A stretch of 64,000 nucleotides of DNA from Serratia marcescens subsp. marcescens ATCC 13880 (GCF_017299535.1 NZ_CP071238.1:1426001-1490000); one strand, 5' to 3'. Counted from the first letter of the stretch, positions 52,330-61,559 are shown. Notes: generated by a model not told the origin, from the letters alone. Numbers and translations are program-made.

Positions 52330-53351
52330 GCTCTGTTCTCCCACTGGCCGGCGGCGCGCTGCGTGCGCCAGCGGCTGGGCGTCAGCGCTTCCCACTGAAT
52401 AAAGGCGCGGCTGAACGAATTCAGCTCTTCGAATCCCAGCACAAAGGCGATTTCGCCCGGTTCAAGGTCGGTTTCCGCCAACAATCGGCAGGCGGTGCGG
52501 TGCCGGGTTTTGTCCAACAATTGCTGGTAGCTGTAGCCGTGCTGTTGCAAGCGGCGCTGCAGCGTGCGCGGGCTGAGATAGAGTTCAGCGGCCACGCTGT
52601 TGACGCTGGGGCGCTGGCCGCGCATGCTGCGGCCGAGGATCGCCATCACCTGCATCGGTAAGTTTTGCTCGGCGCGCACCTCGGCCAACTCGGCCTCCAG
52701 CTCCGGCAGCAACTGCGCCAACATGTCCTGATCATAAGTGATGAGCGGCTGCCGCATCAGCGCGCGATCGAACACCAGCACGTCCTGCGGCGCATCGAAT
52801 CGCACCGGGCAGCCGAAGTGGCGCAACAGCGGCGAGTGGGGATCGTGACGGCGTGTCACCTCAAGCGCCTTGGGCTGCAGCGGCAAGCCGGTGCCACGGC
52901 GGCACAGGGCGGTGATAGAAGCGAACATTGTATCGATCAATAATTCCGGCGTATGGTCTTCGATCATCGTCCAGCGCGTATGCAGCCGTATACTGTCGCC
53001 GTCTTCCTCCAGCATCAGTTCTTCCGGGCACACCAACCGTTTGTAGCGCGCGACTTTGCGCAGCGCTTCGCCCATCGTGGCGGAGTGCAGTGCGGCGACT
53101 GACGCGATATCGTAATGCTCCGGCGCGACGTCGCCGCCCAGCCGCAGACCAAAGGCGGGATCGTCGCTCAGTTGGGCGAGGGCGCGCCAGACGGCGAAGA
53201 ACTGGTGGGTGGTCAGCCGCACTTTTATGCGCCGCTCGCTGAGCAGCCCGGCGGGCAAGCCGGCCAACTGACCGACCCGTTCGAGATCGACACCTAGCGC
53301 CGCGAGGCGCACAGCCAGCGCGCTGGAAACCGGAATTTGATCGCTGCTCAT
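52326..53351 (-). CDS. AraC-family transcriptional regulator (arabinose-binding-like N domain, OruR/GadX-like)
   Basis: A 341-residue regulator of the group with a large N-terminal sensor (LAVRLAALGVDLERVGQLAG, DPAFGLRLGGDVAPEHYDIA, ATMGEALRKVARYKRLVCPE) and a C-terminal AraC double helix-turn-helix (SVNSVAAELYLSPRTLQRRL and LEPGEIAFVLGFEELNSFSR with AFIQWEALTPSRWR). It is co-transcribed with the atypical SDR gene and probably controls it. The ligand is unknown. Confidence 0.87.
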   Translation of the reverse strand: MSSDQIPVSSALAVRLAALGVDLERVGQLAGLPAGLLSERRIKVRLTTHQFFAVWRALAQLSDDPAFGLRLGGDVAPEHYDIASVAALHSATMGEALRKVARYKRLVCPEELMLEEDGDSIRLHTRWTMIEDHTPELLIDTMFASITALCRRGTGLPLQPKALEVTRRHDPHSPLLRHFGCPVRFDAPQDVLVFDRALMRQPLITYDQDMLAQLLPELEAELAEVRAEQNLPMQVMAILGRSMRGQRPSVNSVAAELYLSPRTLQRRLQQHGYSYQQLLDKTRHRTACRLLAETDLEPGEIAFVLGFEELNSFSRAFIQWEALTPSRWRTQRAAGQWENRA

Positions 53352-53432
53352 GGTTGTTGCCTGCCAGTGGTAAGAGAAGGCATTACTCTAAAACAGCCTG
53401 TCCATGCGCCGATAATCCGATCGCGTCAAGAT

Positions 53433-54869
53433 TTAATCTGATTGCGCCAAACTGTCGGCCGGCATCAGCGCCTGGATGGTGGCGCCGACCCGCTGTACAG
53501 CCTGTTCGATCTCCGTCGTCAGCGTCGGCGCATAGTTGATGCGCAGGCAGTTGCGATACTTGCCGGCGGCGGAAAAAATGCTGCCGACGGCGATTTGTAC
53601 GCCTTGCTGTTCAAGATGGCGGTTCAGCCGCAGGGTGTCGAACGCTTCGTCCAGTTCGATCCACAGCATAAAACCGCCGCGCGGCCGGCTGACGCGGGTG
53701 CCGGCCGGGAAGTATTTCAGGATCAGATCGGTCATGCGGTCGCGGTTCTGCTGGTAGCGGGCGCGCATGCGCCGCAGGTGCTGCAGATAGTGCCCCCCGC
53801 GGATGAATTCGGCGATCGCCAGCTGCGGCTGGGTGGCGGTGGCGCCGGAGCCGATGAACTTCATGTGCAGCACCCGTTCCAGGTAGCGGCCGGGCGCGAT
53901 CCAGCCCACGCGCAGCCCCGGCGCCAGCGTTTTGGAAAACGAACTGCACAGCAGCACGCGGCCGTCGTCGTCGAATGACTTGATGGTGCGCGGCCGCGGG
54001 TAGTGATAGGCGATGTCGCCGTAGACATCGTCTTCGATGATCGCCGCGTCGTGGCGCTGCGCCAGCGTCAGCAGCCGCTGTTTGTGGGCGTCGGGCATGA
54101 TGTAGCCCAGCGGATTATTGCAGTTGGGCGTCAGCAGGATGGCCTTGACCGGCCACTGTTCCAGCGCCATCTCCAGCGCCGCCAGGCTGACGCCGGTGAG
54201 CGGATCGGTGGGGATTTCCAGCGCCTTGATGCCCAGACCCTTCAGCGTCTGCATGGTGCCGTGGAAGCAGGGCGAATCGACCGCCACGATGTCGCCGGGT
54301 TGGCAAACGGCGCGCAGCCCGGCGGAGATTGCTTCCTGACAGCCGGTGGTGATCAGCAACTGATCGGGGCCGATTTGGCAGCCGGAGTCCAGCAGCAGAC
54401 GGGCCACCTGTTCGCGCAGTGCGGCCACGCCCTGAATGCTGTCGTAATACAGGCTGCGCAGGTCGCCGTGGCGGGCGGCGTTGCGCAGGGCGACGATCAG
54501 CGGTTTCATCGTCGGTTCGGCGATATCCGGCATGCCGCGCCCCAGCTGGATCAGGCCTTCGCGCGGCCGGCTGCGCACCAGTTCCAGCACCTGCTCCCAT
54601 TGCGAAATGTCCACCGGCCGCTGCACCGGCGCCGTCATGGCGGGCAGCTCGGCCTGCGCGCGCCGCGTATGCACGAAGTAGCCCGACTTCGGCCGCGCTT
54701 CCACCAGGCGCTGTTCCTCGAGCAACCGGTAGGCTTGCTGCACCGTGCTGATGCTGACGCCGTGCTCCTGGCTCAACGCGCGCACCGAAGGCAGGCGATG
54801 GCCGGCCGGATACAACCCTTGCTGAATGCGTTGGCTGAGAATGGCGGCCAGCGTGGCGTAGCGTGTCAT
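53433..54869 (-). CDS. MocR/PdxR-type regulator (GntR HTH fused to aminotransferase)
   Basis: A ~478-residue protein with a GntR winged helix (LAAILSQRIQQGLYPAGHRL, SVRALSQEHGVSISTVQQAY) joined to a fold-type I aminotransferase domain (LLITTGCQEAISAGLRAVCQ, LLTPNCNNPLGYIMPDAHKQ, IIEDDVYGDIAYHYPRPR, PLP lysine in CSSFSKTLAPGLRVGWIAPG). MocR regulators sense PLP or an amino compound and usually control a neighbouring gene. It is divergent from the DUF1127-GST pair, which is a candidate target. Start 54869 (MTRYATLAA) has GAGAGG seven bases upstream. Confidence 0.88.
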   Translation of the reverse strand: MTRYATLAAILSQRIQQGLYPAGHRLPSVRALSQEHGVSISTVQQAYRLLEEQRLVEARPKSGYFVHTRRAQAELPAMTAPVQRPVDISQWEQVLELVRSRPREGLIQLGRGMPDIAEPTMKPLIVALRNAARHGDLRSLYYDSIQGVAALREQVARLLLDSGCQIGPDQLLITTGCQEAISAGLRAVCQPGDIVAVDSPCFHGTMQTLKGLGIKALEIPTDPLTGVSLAALEMALEQWPVKAILLTPNCNNPLGYIMPDAHKQRLLTLAQRHDAAIIEDDVYGDIAYHYPRPRTIKSFDDDGRVLLCSSFSKTLAPGLRVGWIAPGRYLERVLHMKFIGSGATATQPQLAIAEFIRGGHYLQHLRRMRARYQQNRDRMTDLILKYFPAGTRVSRPRGGFMLWIELDEAFDTLRLNRHLEQQGVQIAVGSIFSAAGKYRNCLRINYAPTLTTEIEQAVQRVGATIQALMPADSLAQSD

Positions 54870-55049
54870 ACAGAGGCCTCTCATCGGGGGTAAGGATTAA
54901 AAAACCGGTACAGATACTTTCAAAATAAACCATTCAGCGGGTTTTTTGGCGCAGCTGTATGAAAAAAATAGCGCCAGCGTGAATCTGTACTGTTTTTTGC
55001 CTGGCGCGCATCATCACTACCAGGCGAAAACATCAGGGGGAATAACAAG

Positions 55050-55232
55050 ATGGCTCTGTTTACTGGCGCGCCGCGGCGGCGCTCATTCGGCGGGTCACGC
55101 TGGCGTCTGTATCTGCAACGCTACAGGACGCGAAAAGAATTATTATTGCTGGACGATGCGCGGCTGATCGATATTGGTTTGTCGCGTGCAGAAGCGCTGC
55201 GTGAAGGATGTAAACCTTTCTGGAAAGAATAG
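55050..55232 (+). CDS. DUF1127 small protein
   Basis: A 60-residue basic protein with the DUF1127 core in its second half: WRLYLQRYRTRKELLLLDDA, RLIDIGLSRAEALREGCKPF. Arginine-rich DUF1127 proteins in other proteobacteria affect phosphate/carbon metabolism and RNA turnover (YjiS-like), but no general function is settled. A GGGGGAATAA ribosome site precedes the ATG. It lies 15 nt before the GST gene, probably in one transcript. Confidence 0.8.
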   Translation: MALFTGAPRRRSFGGSRWRLYLQRYRTRKELLLLDDARLIDIGLSRAEALREGCKPFWKE

Positions 55233-55247
55233 ATAAGAGGAAAACCG

Positions 55248-55871
55248 ATGCTGAGAGTCTTGGGCAAGGCTTCATCAATCAACGTGCGCAAAGTGTTATG
55301 GACCTGTCAGGAGCTGGGGCTGACGCTGGAACGGGAAGACTGGGGCAGCGGCTTTCGCTCCACGCAGGAGCCGGCGTTTCTGGCGTTGAATCCCAACGGC
55401 CTGGTGCCGGTGCTGATCGACGGCGAGCGGGTGCTGTGGGAGTCGAACACCATTTGCCGCTATCTGGCGGGGCGGGAAGGGCGCCGCGATCTGCTGCCGC
55501 AGGAACCCGGCGCGCGCGCGGCGGTGGAGATGTGGATGGACTGGCAGGCCACCGATCTGAACGGCGCCTGGCGCTACGTGTTCATGTCGCGGGTGCGTGG
55601 GCATGCGGATTATCAGGATGCCGCCAGCCTGGCCGCCGCCGAGCGCGAATGGAATCGGCTGATGGGCCTGTTGGACGCACATCTGGCGCAGCACGGCCCT
55701 TATGCCGCCGGCGCCGCCTTCACGCTGGCGGACGTGGTGCTGGGGCTGTCGCTGAACCGCTGGCTGATGACGCCGTTCGAGCGGCCGAATTATGCGGCGC
55801 TGGCGGCCTATCAGCAGCGCCTGCTGCAACGCCCTGGCTATGTGCAGCACGGCGCCAACGGTTTACCGTGA
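55248..55871 (+). CDS. Glutathione S-transferase
   Basis: A 207-residue GST. The thioredoxin-like N-domain starts LRVLGKASSINVRKVLWTCQ (catalytic Ser/Asn near SSINVRK), with the glutathione-binding NPNGLVPVLIDGERVLWESN and TICRYLAG; the helical C-domain contains TLADVVLGLSLNRWLMTPF. It should conjugate glutathione to electrophiles in the cytosol. It follows the DUF1127 gene and diverges from the MocR-type regulator. Confidence 0.88.
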   Translation: MLRVLGKASSINVRKVLWTCQELGLTLEREDWGSGFRSTQEPAFLALNPNGLVPVLIDGERVLWESNTICRYLAGREGRRDLLPQEPGARAAVEMWMDWQATDLNGAWRYVFMSRVRGHADYQDAASLAAAEREWNRLMGLLDAHLAQHGPYAAGAAFTLADVVLGLSLNRWLMTPFERPNYAALAAYQQRLLQRPGYVQHGANGLP

Positions 55872-56099
55872 TATGAAATAAACGGTTCATTTTATCTTGT
55901 CCGGATACGTCCCGTCGTGTCCGAACTTTCCTCGTTGCATCATCCCGTCAATGTTTCATGAACGGCATCACGAATATGAACTTTATTTTCCTGTGTGCTT
56001 GTTATTGAAATTTATATTCCATATAAACCCGTTATCAACCGGCGCGTTTCATTGAGCGACGCCTGGTTCTACACAGAATTTCGGTCACGGGAGAAAATG

Positions 56100-57230
56100 A
56101 TGAAACAGGTACGCGTTGGGTTAATCGGCACCGGTTATATCGGGCGTTGTCACGCTATCGCCTATGCGCAGGCCGCCACGGTCTTTCCTCTGAAAGGGGA
56201 ACTGGTGCTGGAGATGCTGGCGGAGGTGACGCCCGAGCTGGCGGCGCAGCGCGCGGCCGAATTCGGCTTTGCGCGTTCGACCGGCGACTGGCGGCAGTTG
56301 GTGGCCGATCCGGCGATCGATGTGGTGGACATCTGCGCCCCCAACTTCTTGCACAAAGAGATGGCGCTGGCGGCGATCCGTCACGGCAAGCACGTGTATT
56401 CGGAAAAGCCGCTGGCGCTGGACGCCGCCGATGCGGCGGAGATGGTGCAGGCCGCGCGCGCCAAGGGGGTGAAAACGCTGGTCGGTTTTAACTACATGAA
56501 AAACCCCACCAGCCAACTGGCGCGCGAAATTATCGCCAACGGCGAAATCGGCGAGGTGGTGCATTTTTACGGCACCCACAATGAGGATTATCTGGCCGAT
56601 CCGCGCACGCCGATCGACTGGCACTGCCGCCGCGCCAGCGCCGGGTTAGGCGCGCTGGGGGATCTGGCGGCGCACATCGTCAATATGGCGCACTACCTGG
56701 TGGGCGATATTGTGGCGGTTTCCGGCGATATGCAGACCGTGATCAAACAGCGCCCGGATCCGCAGGACCCGACGCGGCTGCACCCGGTGGAAAACGAAGA
56801 TCAGGCCAGCGCGCTGCTGCGTTTCGCCGGCGGGGCGATGGGCACTATCGAAACCTCGCGCATCGCCTGCGGGCGCAAGATGGGGTTGACCTATGTGGTC
56901 ACCGGCACCAAAGGCACGCTGAGCTATACCCAGGAGCGGATGGCGGAGCTGAAACTGTATCGGCACGATGAACCGGCGGAGCGGCAGGGGTTCAAGACGC
57001 TGCTGGTGGGGCCAAAGCACCCGGACTACGCGGCGTTTTGCATCAGCGCCGGGCACGGCATCGGCTTTAACGATCAGAAGACGGTGGAGATCCGCGATCT
57101 GGTCAATGGCATCGCCGCGGGCGATCGCATGTGGCCGGACTTTGAAGAAGGCTGGAAAGTGTCTTGCGTGCTGGATGCGATAGCCGCCTCCGCCGAACAG
57201 CGGCGCTGGCTGGAGATCAACCGCGATTGA
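56100..57230 (+). CDS. Gfo/Idh/MocA-family NAD(P)-dependent oxidoreductase
   Basis: A 376-residue sugar/inositol-dehydrogenase-like enzyme. The NAD(P) motif is VRVGLIGTGYIGRCHAIAYA, the conserved EKP is in GKHVYSEKPLALDAADAAEM, and the C-terminal domain has LVGFNYMKNPTSQLAREIIA and GALGDLAAHIVNMAHYLVGD with the catalytic-type Asp/His. Substrate unknown (sugar or polyol). ATG 56100 follows GGGAG; ATG 56097 is too close to it. The ~230 bp upstream are AT-rich with no recognised site. A terminator follows. Confidence 0.87.
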   Translation: MKQVRVGLIGTGYIGRCHAIAYAQAATVFPLKGELVLEMLAEVTPELAAQRAAEFGFARSTGDWRQLVADPAIDVVDICAPNFLHKEMALAAIRHGKHVYSEKPLALDAADAAEMVQAARAKGVKTLVGFNYMKNPTSQLAREIIANGEIGEVVHFYGTHNEDYLADPRTPIDWHCRRASAGLGALGDLAAHIVNMAHYLVGDIVAVSGDMQTVIKQRPDPQDPTRLHPVENEDQASALLRFAGGAMGTIETSRIACGRKMGLTYVVTGTKGTLSYTQERMAELKLYRHDEPAERQGFKTLLVGPKHPDYAAFCISAGHGIGFNDQKTVEIRDLVNGIAAGDRMWPDFEEGWKVSCVLDAIAASAEQRRWLEINRD

Positions 57231-57236
57231 AAATGA

Positions 57237-57272
57237 AATGGCGCTCTCCCGCGGACAGCGCCATTAATTTAT
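57237..57272 (+). terminator. Terminator after the Gfo/Idh/MocA gene
   Basis: AATGGCGCT (57237-57245) pairs with AGCGCCATT (57257-57265), followed by AATTTATT. It may also stop transcription from the convergent amidohydrolase operon. Confidence 0.75.
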
Positions 57273-57332
57273 TGTGTTGCTAGCTTAATGGCTTATTAAA
57301 TTAATTTTATAATAAGTTATTGGCTTGATAAC

Positions 57333-59204
57333 TTAGAACGAGAAGCACGAACAGCCGAACGCGCCCCAGAAGGCATTCTCATCCGACACCGGGATGCTGG
57401 AACGGCGCGCGATGTCATGCTGGTGCGCGTGCACGCCGCACGGGCCGCAGCATTGATGCGCCTGGCTCACGACCCCGACGCGGGCCGCCGCCGACGGCGG
57501 CGCGGAGCGGTAATGGCCCGGCACCTGGGTGACCGGCGACCAGTCCGGCAGCACCGGCAGCGGCGGTGGTGCCAGCGGCGAGAAGCTGCCGGCGGCGTAG
57601 ACCACTTTGCCGTCCACCACCGTCATCACCGACTCGATGCCTTTGATCTGCTCTTCCGGCACGCTGAAATAGTCCTGCGACAGCACCGCCAAATCCGCCA
57701 GTTGGCCGACCTTGATCTGGCCTTTTTTGCCCTGCTCGGTGGAGAACCAGGCGCTGCCTTGCGTCCACAGCATCAGCGCCGTTTCGCGATCCAGCCGGGC
57801 GCTGTCGTCGTACATCGCCATGCCGCCGACGGTGCGGCCGGAGACCAGCCAGTACAGCGCCGTCCACGGGTTGTAGCTGGCGACGCGGGTGGCGTCGGTG
57901 CCCAGCCCGACCGGCAGCTCGGCCGCCAGCATTTTCGCCACCGGCGGCGTATGTTTGGTGGCTTCGATGCCGTAGCGGTCGGCGAAATACTCACCCTGGA
58001 ACGCCATGCGGTGCTGGACCGCAATGCCGCCGCCCAGCGCCTTGACGCGCTCGATATTGCGCTCGGTAATGGTTTCGGCGTGGTCGAACAGCCAGTGCAG
58101 GCCGTTGAACGGAATATCGCGGTTCACCTTCTCGAACACGTCCAGCATGCGGCTGATGGATTCGTCATAGGTGGCGTGCAGCCGGAACGGCCAGCGGTGC
58201 TCCACCAGATGGCGCACCACCCGCTCCAGTTCGTCTTCGGTGCCCGGCGGCAGATCCGGGCGCGGCTGCAGGAAGTCTTCGAAGTCGGCGGCGGAAAACA
58301 CCAGCATCTCGCCGGCGCCGTTGTGGCGATAGAAGTCGGTGCCCTGGCCCGGCTTGAGCATGTCGGTCCACAGCTCGAAGTCTTCCAGCTCCTGTTTAGG
58401 CCGCTGGGTGAACAGGTTATAGGCGATGCGGATGGTCAGCTGCTTTTTCTCGTGCAGCTCGGCAATCACCTGATAATCCTCCGGGTAGTTCTGGAAACCG
58501 CCGCCGGCGTCGATGGCGCTGGTGAGGCCGAGGCGGTTCAGCTCACGCATGAACTGGCGGGTGGAGTTGACCTGCTGTTCCAGCGGCAGCTTCGGCCCTT
58601 TCGCCAGCGTGGCGTACAGGATCATGGCGTTGGGTTTGGCGATCAGCATGCCGGTCGGGTTGCCGTTGGCGTCGCGCTGGATCTCGCCGCCCGGCGGGTT
58701 CGGCGTGTCTTTGGTGTAGCCGACCACCTTCAGCGCTGCGCGGTTGAGCAGCGCGCGATCGTAGAGATGCAGAATAAACACCGGCGTGTCCGGCGCCGCC
58801 TGGTTGATTTCGTCCAGCGTCGGCATGCGGCGTTCGGCAAACTGGAACTCGGTCCAGCCGCCGACCACCCGCACCCATTGCGGGCTCGGCGTGCGCAGCG
58901 CCTGTTCTTTCAACATGCGCAGCGCGTCGGCCAGCGAGGGCACGCCTTCCCAGCGCAGCTCCAGGTTATAGTTCAGGCCGCCGCGGATCAGGTGCAGGTG
59001 CGAGTCGTTCAGGCCCGGAATGGCGGTGTGGCCGTGCAGATCGATCACCTGGGTCTCCGGCCCGGCGTGCTGCATGACTTCGCTTTCGCTGCCGACCGCC
59101 AGAAACTTGCCGTCGCGGATGGCGACCGCCTGTGCGGTAGGATTTTGGCGATCGACGGTGTGAAACTTGCCGTTGGTGATGATCAATGAAGCGTGGTGGT
59201 TCAT
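57333..59204 (-). CDS. YtcJ-like amidohydrolase with Cys/His-rich C-terminal tail
   Basis: A 623-residue metal-dependent hydrolase. The N-terminal metal site is in HTAIPGLNDSHLHLIRGG (HxH); RLHATYDESISRMLDVFEKV, WLFDHAETITERNI and LGTDATRVASYNPWTALYWL carry further ligands. The YtcJ group hydrolyses C-N bonds of small amides. After the catalytic domain ends near QLADLAVLSQDYFSV, the last ~40 residues contain HQCCGPCGVHAHQHD and end GCSCFSF, an unusual Cys/His-rich tail. It is the last gene of a leftward operon ycaC-like - ABM - amidohydrolase. Confidence 0.82.
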   Translation of the reverse strand: MNHHASLIITNGKFHTVDRQNPTAQAVAIRDGKFLAVGSESEVMQHAGPETQVIDLHGHTAIPGLNDSHLHLIRGGLNYNLELRWEGVPSLADALRMLKEQALRTPSPQWVRVVGGWTEFQFAERRMPTLDEINQAAPDTPVFILHLYDRALLNRAALKVVGYTKDTPNPPGGEIQRDANGNPTGMLIAKPNAMILYATLAKGPKLPLEQQVNSTRQFMRELNRLGLTSAIDAGGGFQNYPEDYQVIAELHEKKQLTIRIAYNLFTQRPKQELEDFELWTDMLKPGQGTDFYRHNGAGEMLVFSAADFEDFLQPRPDLPPGTEDELERVVRHLVEHRWPFRLHATYDESISRMLDVFEKVNRDIPFNGLHWLFDHAETITERNIERVKALGGGIAVQHRMAFQGEYFADRYGIEATKHTPPVAKMLAAELPVGLGTDATRVASYNPWTALYWLVSGRTVGGMAMYDDSARLDRETALMLWTQGSAWFSTEQGKKGQIKVGQLADLAVLSQDYFSVPEEQIKGIESVMTVVDGKVVYAAGSFSPLAPPPLPVLPDWSPVTQVPGHYRSAPPSAAARVGVVSQAHQCCGPCGVHAHQHDIARRSSIPVSDENAFWGAFGCSCFSF

Positions 59205-59225
59205 AACATTCTCCCGGCGAACCGC

Positions 59226-59771
59226 CTAGCGGCGGGTCAGCCATTGATGAAAAACGCGAGTCACGATAGGCATCCACAGGTACACCACCAGGGCGACCAC
59301 GGTGGCGTCATTGAGAAAATGGCCGAGCAGCGTGCCGTCCAGCTGCGGCAGCGCCAGCCCCCAAAACCAGGGCACCAGATTGGTGGAAGGGAAGATCACC
59401 AGCAGGGTGATGATGAACTGCTTCCACTGGGGCGGCTGGCGCACGCCGGGGTTGGGCGGGGTAAACCAGAACTCCGCGCCGGGGCGGATCTCGATATGGT
59501 CGTTCTCCAGCAACAGCGGAGTGACTTCTTCGATGTATTGCTTGCGCAGCGGCGAGTTGAGCCAGCGGTAGAGATTGTCGAGATTGTCGAAGCGGACCAG
59601 CACCGTATAGGCCTGTTCGCTGTCGGATGGGCGGATGACGTTGACGCCCAGATGGCCGGTGAAGCCCGCGGCGTCCGGCATGATGCGGTTCAGCCAGGCC
59701 TCATAGGCCTGCTCGTTCCCCGGCGCCAAACGGTGGGTGATCACCAGCGTGACATGCTGCGGATGGGCCAT
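59226..59771 (-). CDS. Antibiotic biosynthesis monooxygenase-domain membrane protein
   Basis: A 181-residue protein. The N-terminal ~100 residues are an ABM ferredoxin-like domain (HVTLVITHRLAPGNEQAYEA, AYTVLVRFDNLDNLYRWLNS, LRKQYIEEVTPLL); the C-terminal part has two membrane segments (QFIITLLVIFPSTNLVPWFW and LNDATVVALVVYLWMPIVTR), as in the PF03992-plus-membrane proteins of unknown role. The start at 59771 gives the normal domain N-terminus. It lies 21 nt before the amidohydrolase gene and 48 nt after the ycaC-like gene. Confidence 0.8.
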   Translation of the reverse strand: MAHPQHVTLVITHRLAPGNEQAYEAWLNRIMPDAAGFTGHLGVNVIRPSDSEQAYTVLVRFDNLDNLYRWLNSPLRKQYIEEVTPLLLENDHIEIRPGAEFWFTPPNPGVRQPPQWKQFIITLLVIFPSTNLVPWFWGLALPQLDGTLLGHFLNDATVVALVVYLWMPIVTRVFHQWLTRR

Positions 59772-59791
59772 AAAACCGACTCCTGAAAATA

Positions 59792-59810
59792 CCCCGGCGC
59801 GGGGCCGGGG
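59792..59810 (-). terminator. GC-rich hairpin within the ycaC-like operon
   Basis: CCCCGGC (59792-59798) pairs with GCCGGGG (59804-59810); on the minus strand ATTTTC follows. It may partly terminate after the ycaC-like gene and lower downstream expression. Confidence 0.45.
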
Positions 59811-59819
59811 CAAGGGGAA

Positions 59820-60464
59820 TTATTTCACCGTGCGGGCCGGTGCGTGGTGCACCATGGTGTAAGCGTAGTCGACGCCCATGCCGTACGCGCCGCTGTGTTC
59901 GCGCACCAGCGCCATCACCGCGTCGTAGGTGTCTTTGCGCGCCCAGTCGCGTTGGTACTCCAGCAGCACCTGCTGCCAGGTCACCGGTACGGCGCCGGCT
60001 TGCACCATGCGGTCGATCGAACGTTCGTGCGCATCGACGGAGGTGCCGCCGGAGGTGTCGGTCACCACATACACTTCATAGCCGGCTTCCAGCGCCATCA
60101 GCGCCGGGAAGGTCAGGCAGACTTCGGTCCACAGCGCGGAGATCACCAGCTTTTTGCGGCCGGTGGCTTCCACGGCTTTGACGAAGGCCGCGTCTTCCCA
60201 GGAGTTCATCGAGGTGCGTTCAATCGGGGTGATTTCAGGGTGCACCGCCAGCAGTTCCGGCCAGATATAGCCGCTGAAGCTTTCGGTTTCGACCGAGGTG
60301 AAAAGGGTGGGAACGTTGAAAATCTTGCCTGCCTTCGCCAAACCAACAACGTTGTTTTTCAGTTGCTGACGATCAATATTAGCCACGCCGAAGGCCATTT
60401 GCGGTTGATGGTCGATAAAAATCAGTGCGGAATTGTCTTTATCAAGCAGTTGAAACTTGGACAT
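59820..60464 (-). CDS. YcaC-like isochorismatase-family hydrolase
   Basis: A 214-residue cysteine hydrolase of the YcaC type: Asp in ALIFIDHQPQMAFGVANIDR, conserved region RTSMNSWEDAAFVKAVEATG and the nucleophile Cys in VISALWTEVCLTFPALMALE, followed by VVTDTSGGTSVDAHERSIDR. YcaC forms an octamer or larger ring in E. coli and has unknown substrate. It is the first gene of the leftward operon and diverges from the LysR gene at 60605. Confidence 0.87.
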   Translation of the reverse strand: MSKFQLLDKDNSALIFIDHQPQMAFGVANIDRQQLKNNVVGLAKAGKIFNVPTLFTSVETESFSGYIWPELLAVHPEITPIERTSMNSWEDAAFVKAVEATGRKKLVISALWTEVCLTFPALMALEAGYEVYVVTDTSGGTSVDAHERSIDRMVQAGAVPVTWQQVLLEYQRDWARKDTYDAVMALVREHSGAYGMGVDYAYTMVHHAPARTVK

Positions 60465-60604
60465 AATTTACCTTCCCAGTGATATTTCGGTTGAACATCT
60501 GATGAGTGTAACGCCGATAAAACCCATGGTAGGCAGAGGGCGATTTCAAAGATACCGCAGAATTTTTGCCGACTTGTTGAGTTTTTTTATACACGGGAGA
60601 AAGC

Positions 60605-61516
60605 ATGAGATTAAACCTGGAAGCGCTGCTGATTTTGGACGCGCTGGACCGGCACGGATCTTTCGCCGCCGCGGCCGCCGCACTGTTTAAAACCCCTTCG
60701 GCACTGAGCTATATGGTGCAAAAGCTGGAGAACGATCTCGACATTACCCTGCTGGATCGCTCCGGCCATCGGGCGAAGTTCACCGATACCGGCAAGCTGA
60801 TGCTGGAAAAAGGGCGGGTGCTGCTGCGCGCGGCGCAGGATCTGGAACAGCAGGCGCGCTATGTGGAGAACGGCTGGGAAAGCGAGATTACGCTTGGGAT
60901 CGACGCCTCCTTCCCGTTTGCCCGCCTGTTGCCGCTGATCGACGAGTTTTATCGGCAGCATCACCATACCCGGCTGCGTTTCAGCCACGAGGTGCTGGCC
61001 GGTTCCTGGGAGTCGCTGGTTTACGGTTGCGCCGACATTATCATCGGCGCCATCTGCGAGCCGCCGTCACGGGTAGGCTATGCGTTCAGCAGGCTGGGGC
61101 AGCTGGATTACGTGTTCGCCGTCGCGCCGCAGCATCCGCTGGCGGCATTGCCGGAACCGCTGCCGAAGGACGAAATCCGTCAGCACCGTGCGGTGGTGGT
61201 GCGCGACACTTCGCGCGTCAACGCGCCGCAGAGCCTGAATCTGCTGGAAGAGCAGGACACGCTGACGGTCTTCGGTTTCGACGCCAAACTGCAGGCGCAG
61301 CTGGCCGGGCTGGGCTGCGGCTATCTGCCGCGTTCTTTAGCGGAACCTTACCTGAACAGCGGCGAACTGGTGGCGAAACGCGTCGAATCGGAACGGTGCA
61401 GCGACATCGCCTATTTCGGCTGGCGGGAAAGCGCCAGCGGCCTGGCGGCCAAATGGTGGCGCGAGCGGCTGCAGCGCTATGCGGACGACGGCGAGGCCTA
61501 CCCGGCGGCGCAGTGA
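60605..61516 (+). CDS. LysR-family transcriptional regulator, YhaJ-like
   Basis: A 303-residue regulator. The helix-turn-helix is LDALDRHGSFAAAAAALFKT with PSALSYMVQKLENDLDITLL, then DRSGHRAKFTDTGKLMLEKG, which resembles E. coli YhaJ closely. The effector domain includes LRFSHEVLAGSWESLVYGCA. It is divergent from the ycaC-like gene with ~140 bp between, so control of that operon is likely. YhaJ in E. coli senses aromatic compounds; whether this one does is unknown. Confidence 0.87.
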   Translation: MRLNLEALLILDALDRHGSFAAAAAALFKTPSALSYMVQKLENDLDITLLDRSGHRAKFTDTGKLMLEKGRVLLRAAQDLEQQARYVENGWESEITLGIDASFPFARLLPLIDEFYRQHHHTRLRFSHEVLAGSWESLVYGCADIIIGAICEPPSRVGYAFSRLGQLDYVFAVAPQHPLAALPEPLPKDEIRQHRAVVVRDTSRVNAPQSLNLLEEQDTLTVFGFDAKLQAQLAGLGCGYLPRSLAEPYLNSGELVAKRVESERCSDIAYFGWRESASGLAAKWWRERLQRYADDGEAYPAAQ

Positions 61517-61559
61517 GGGCCGCTCGATAAGGATAAATCCCCCAATAAGGACATCGGGA

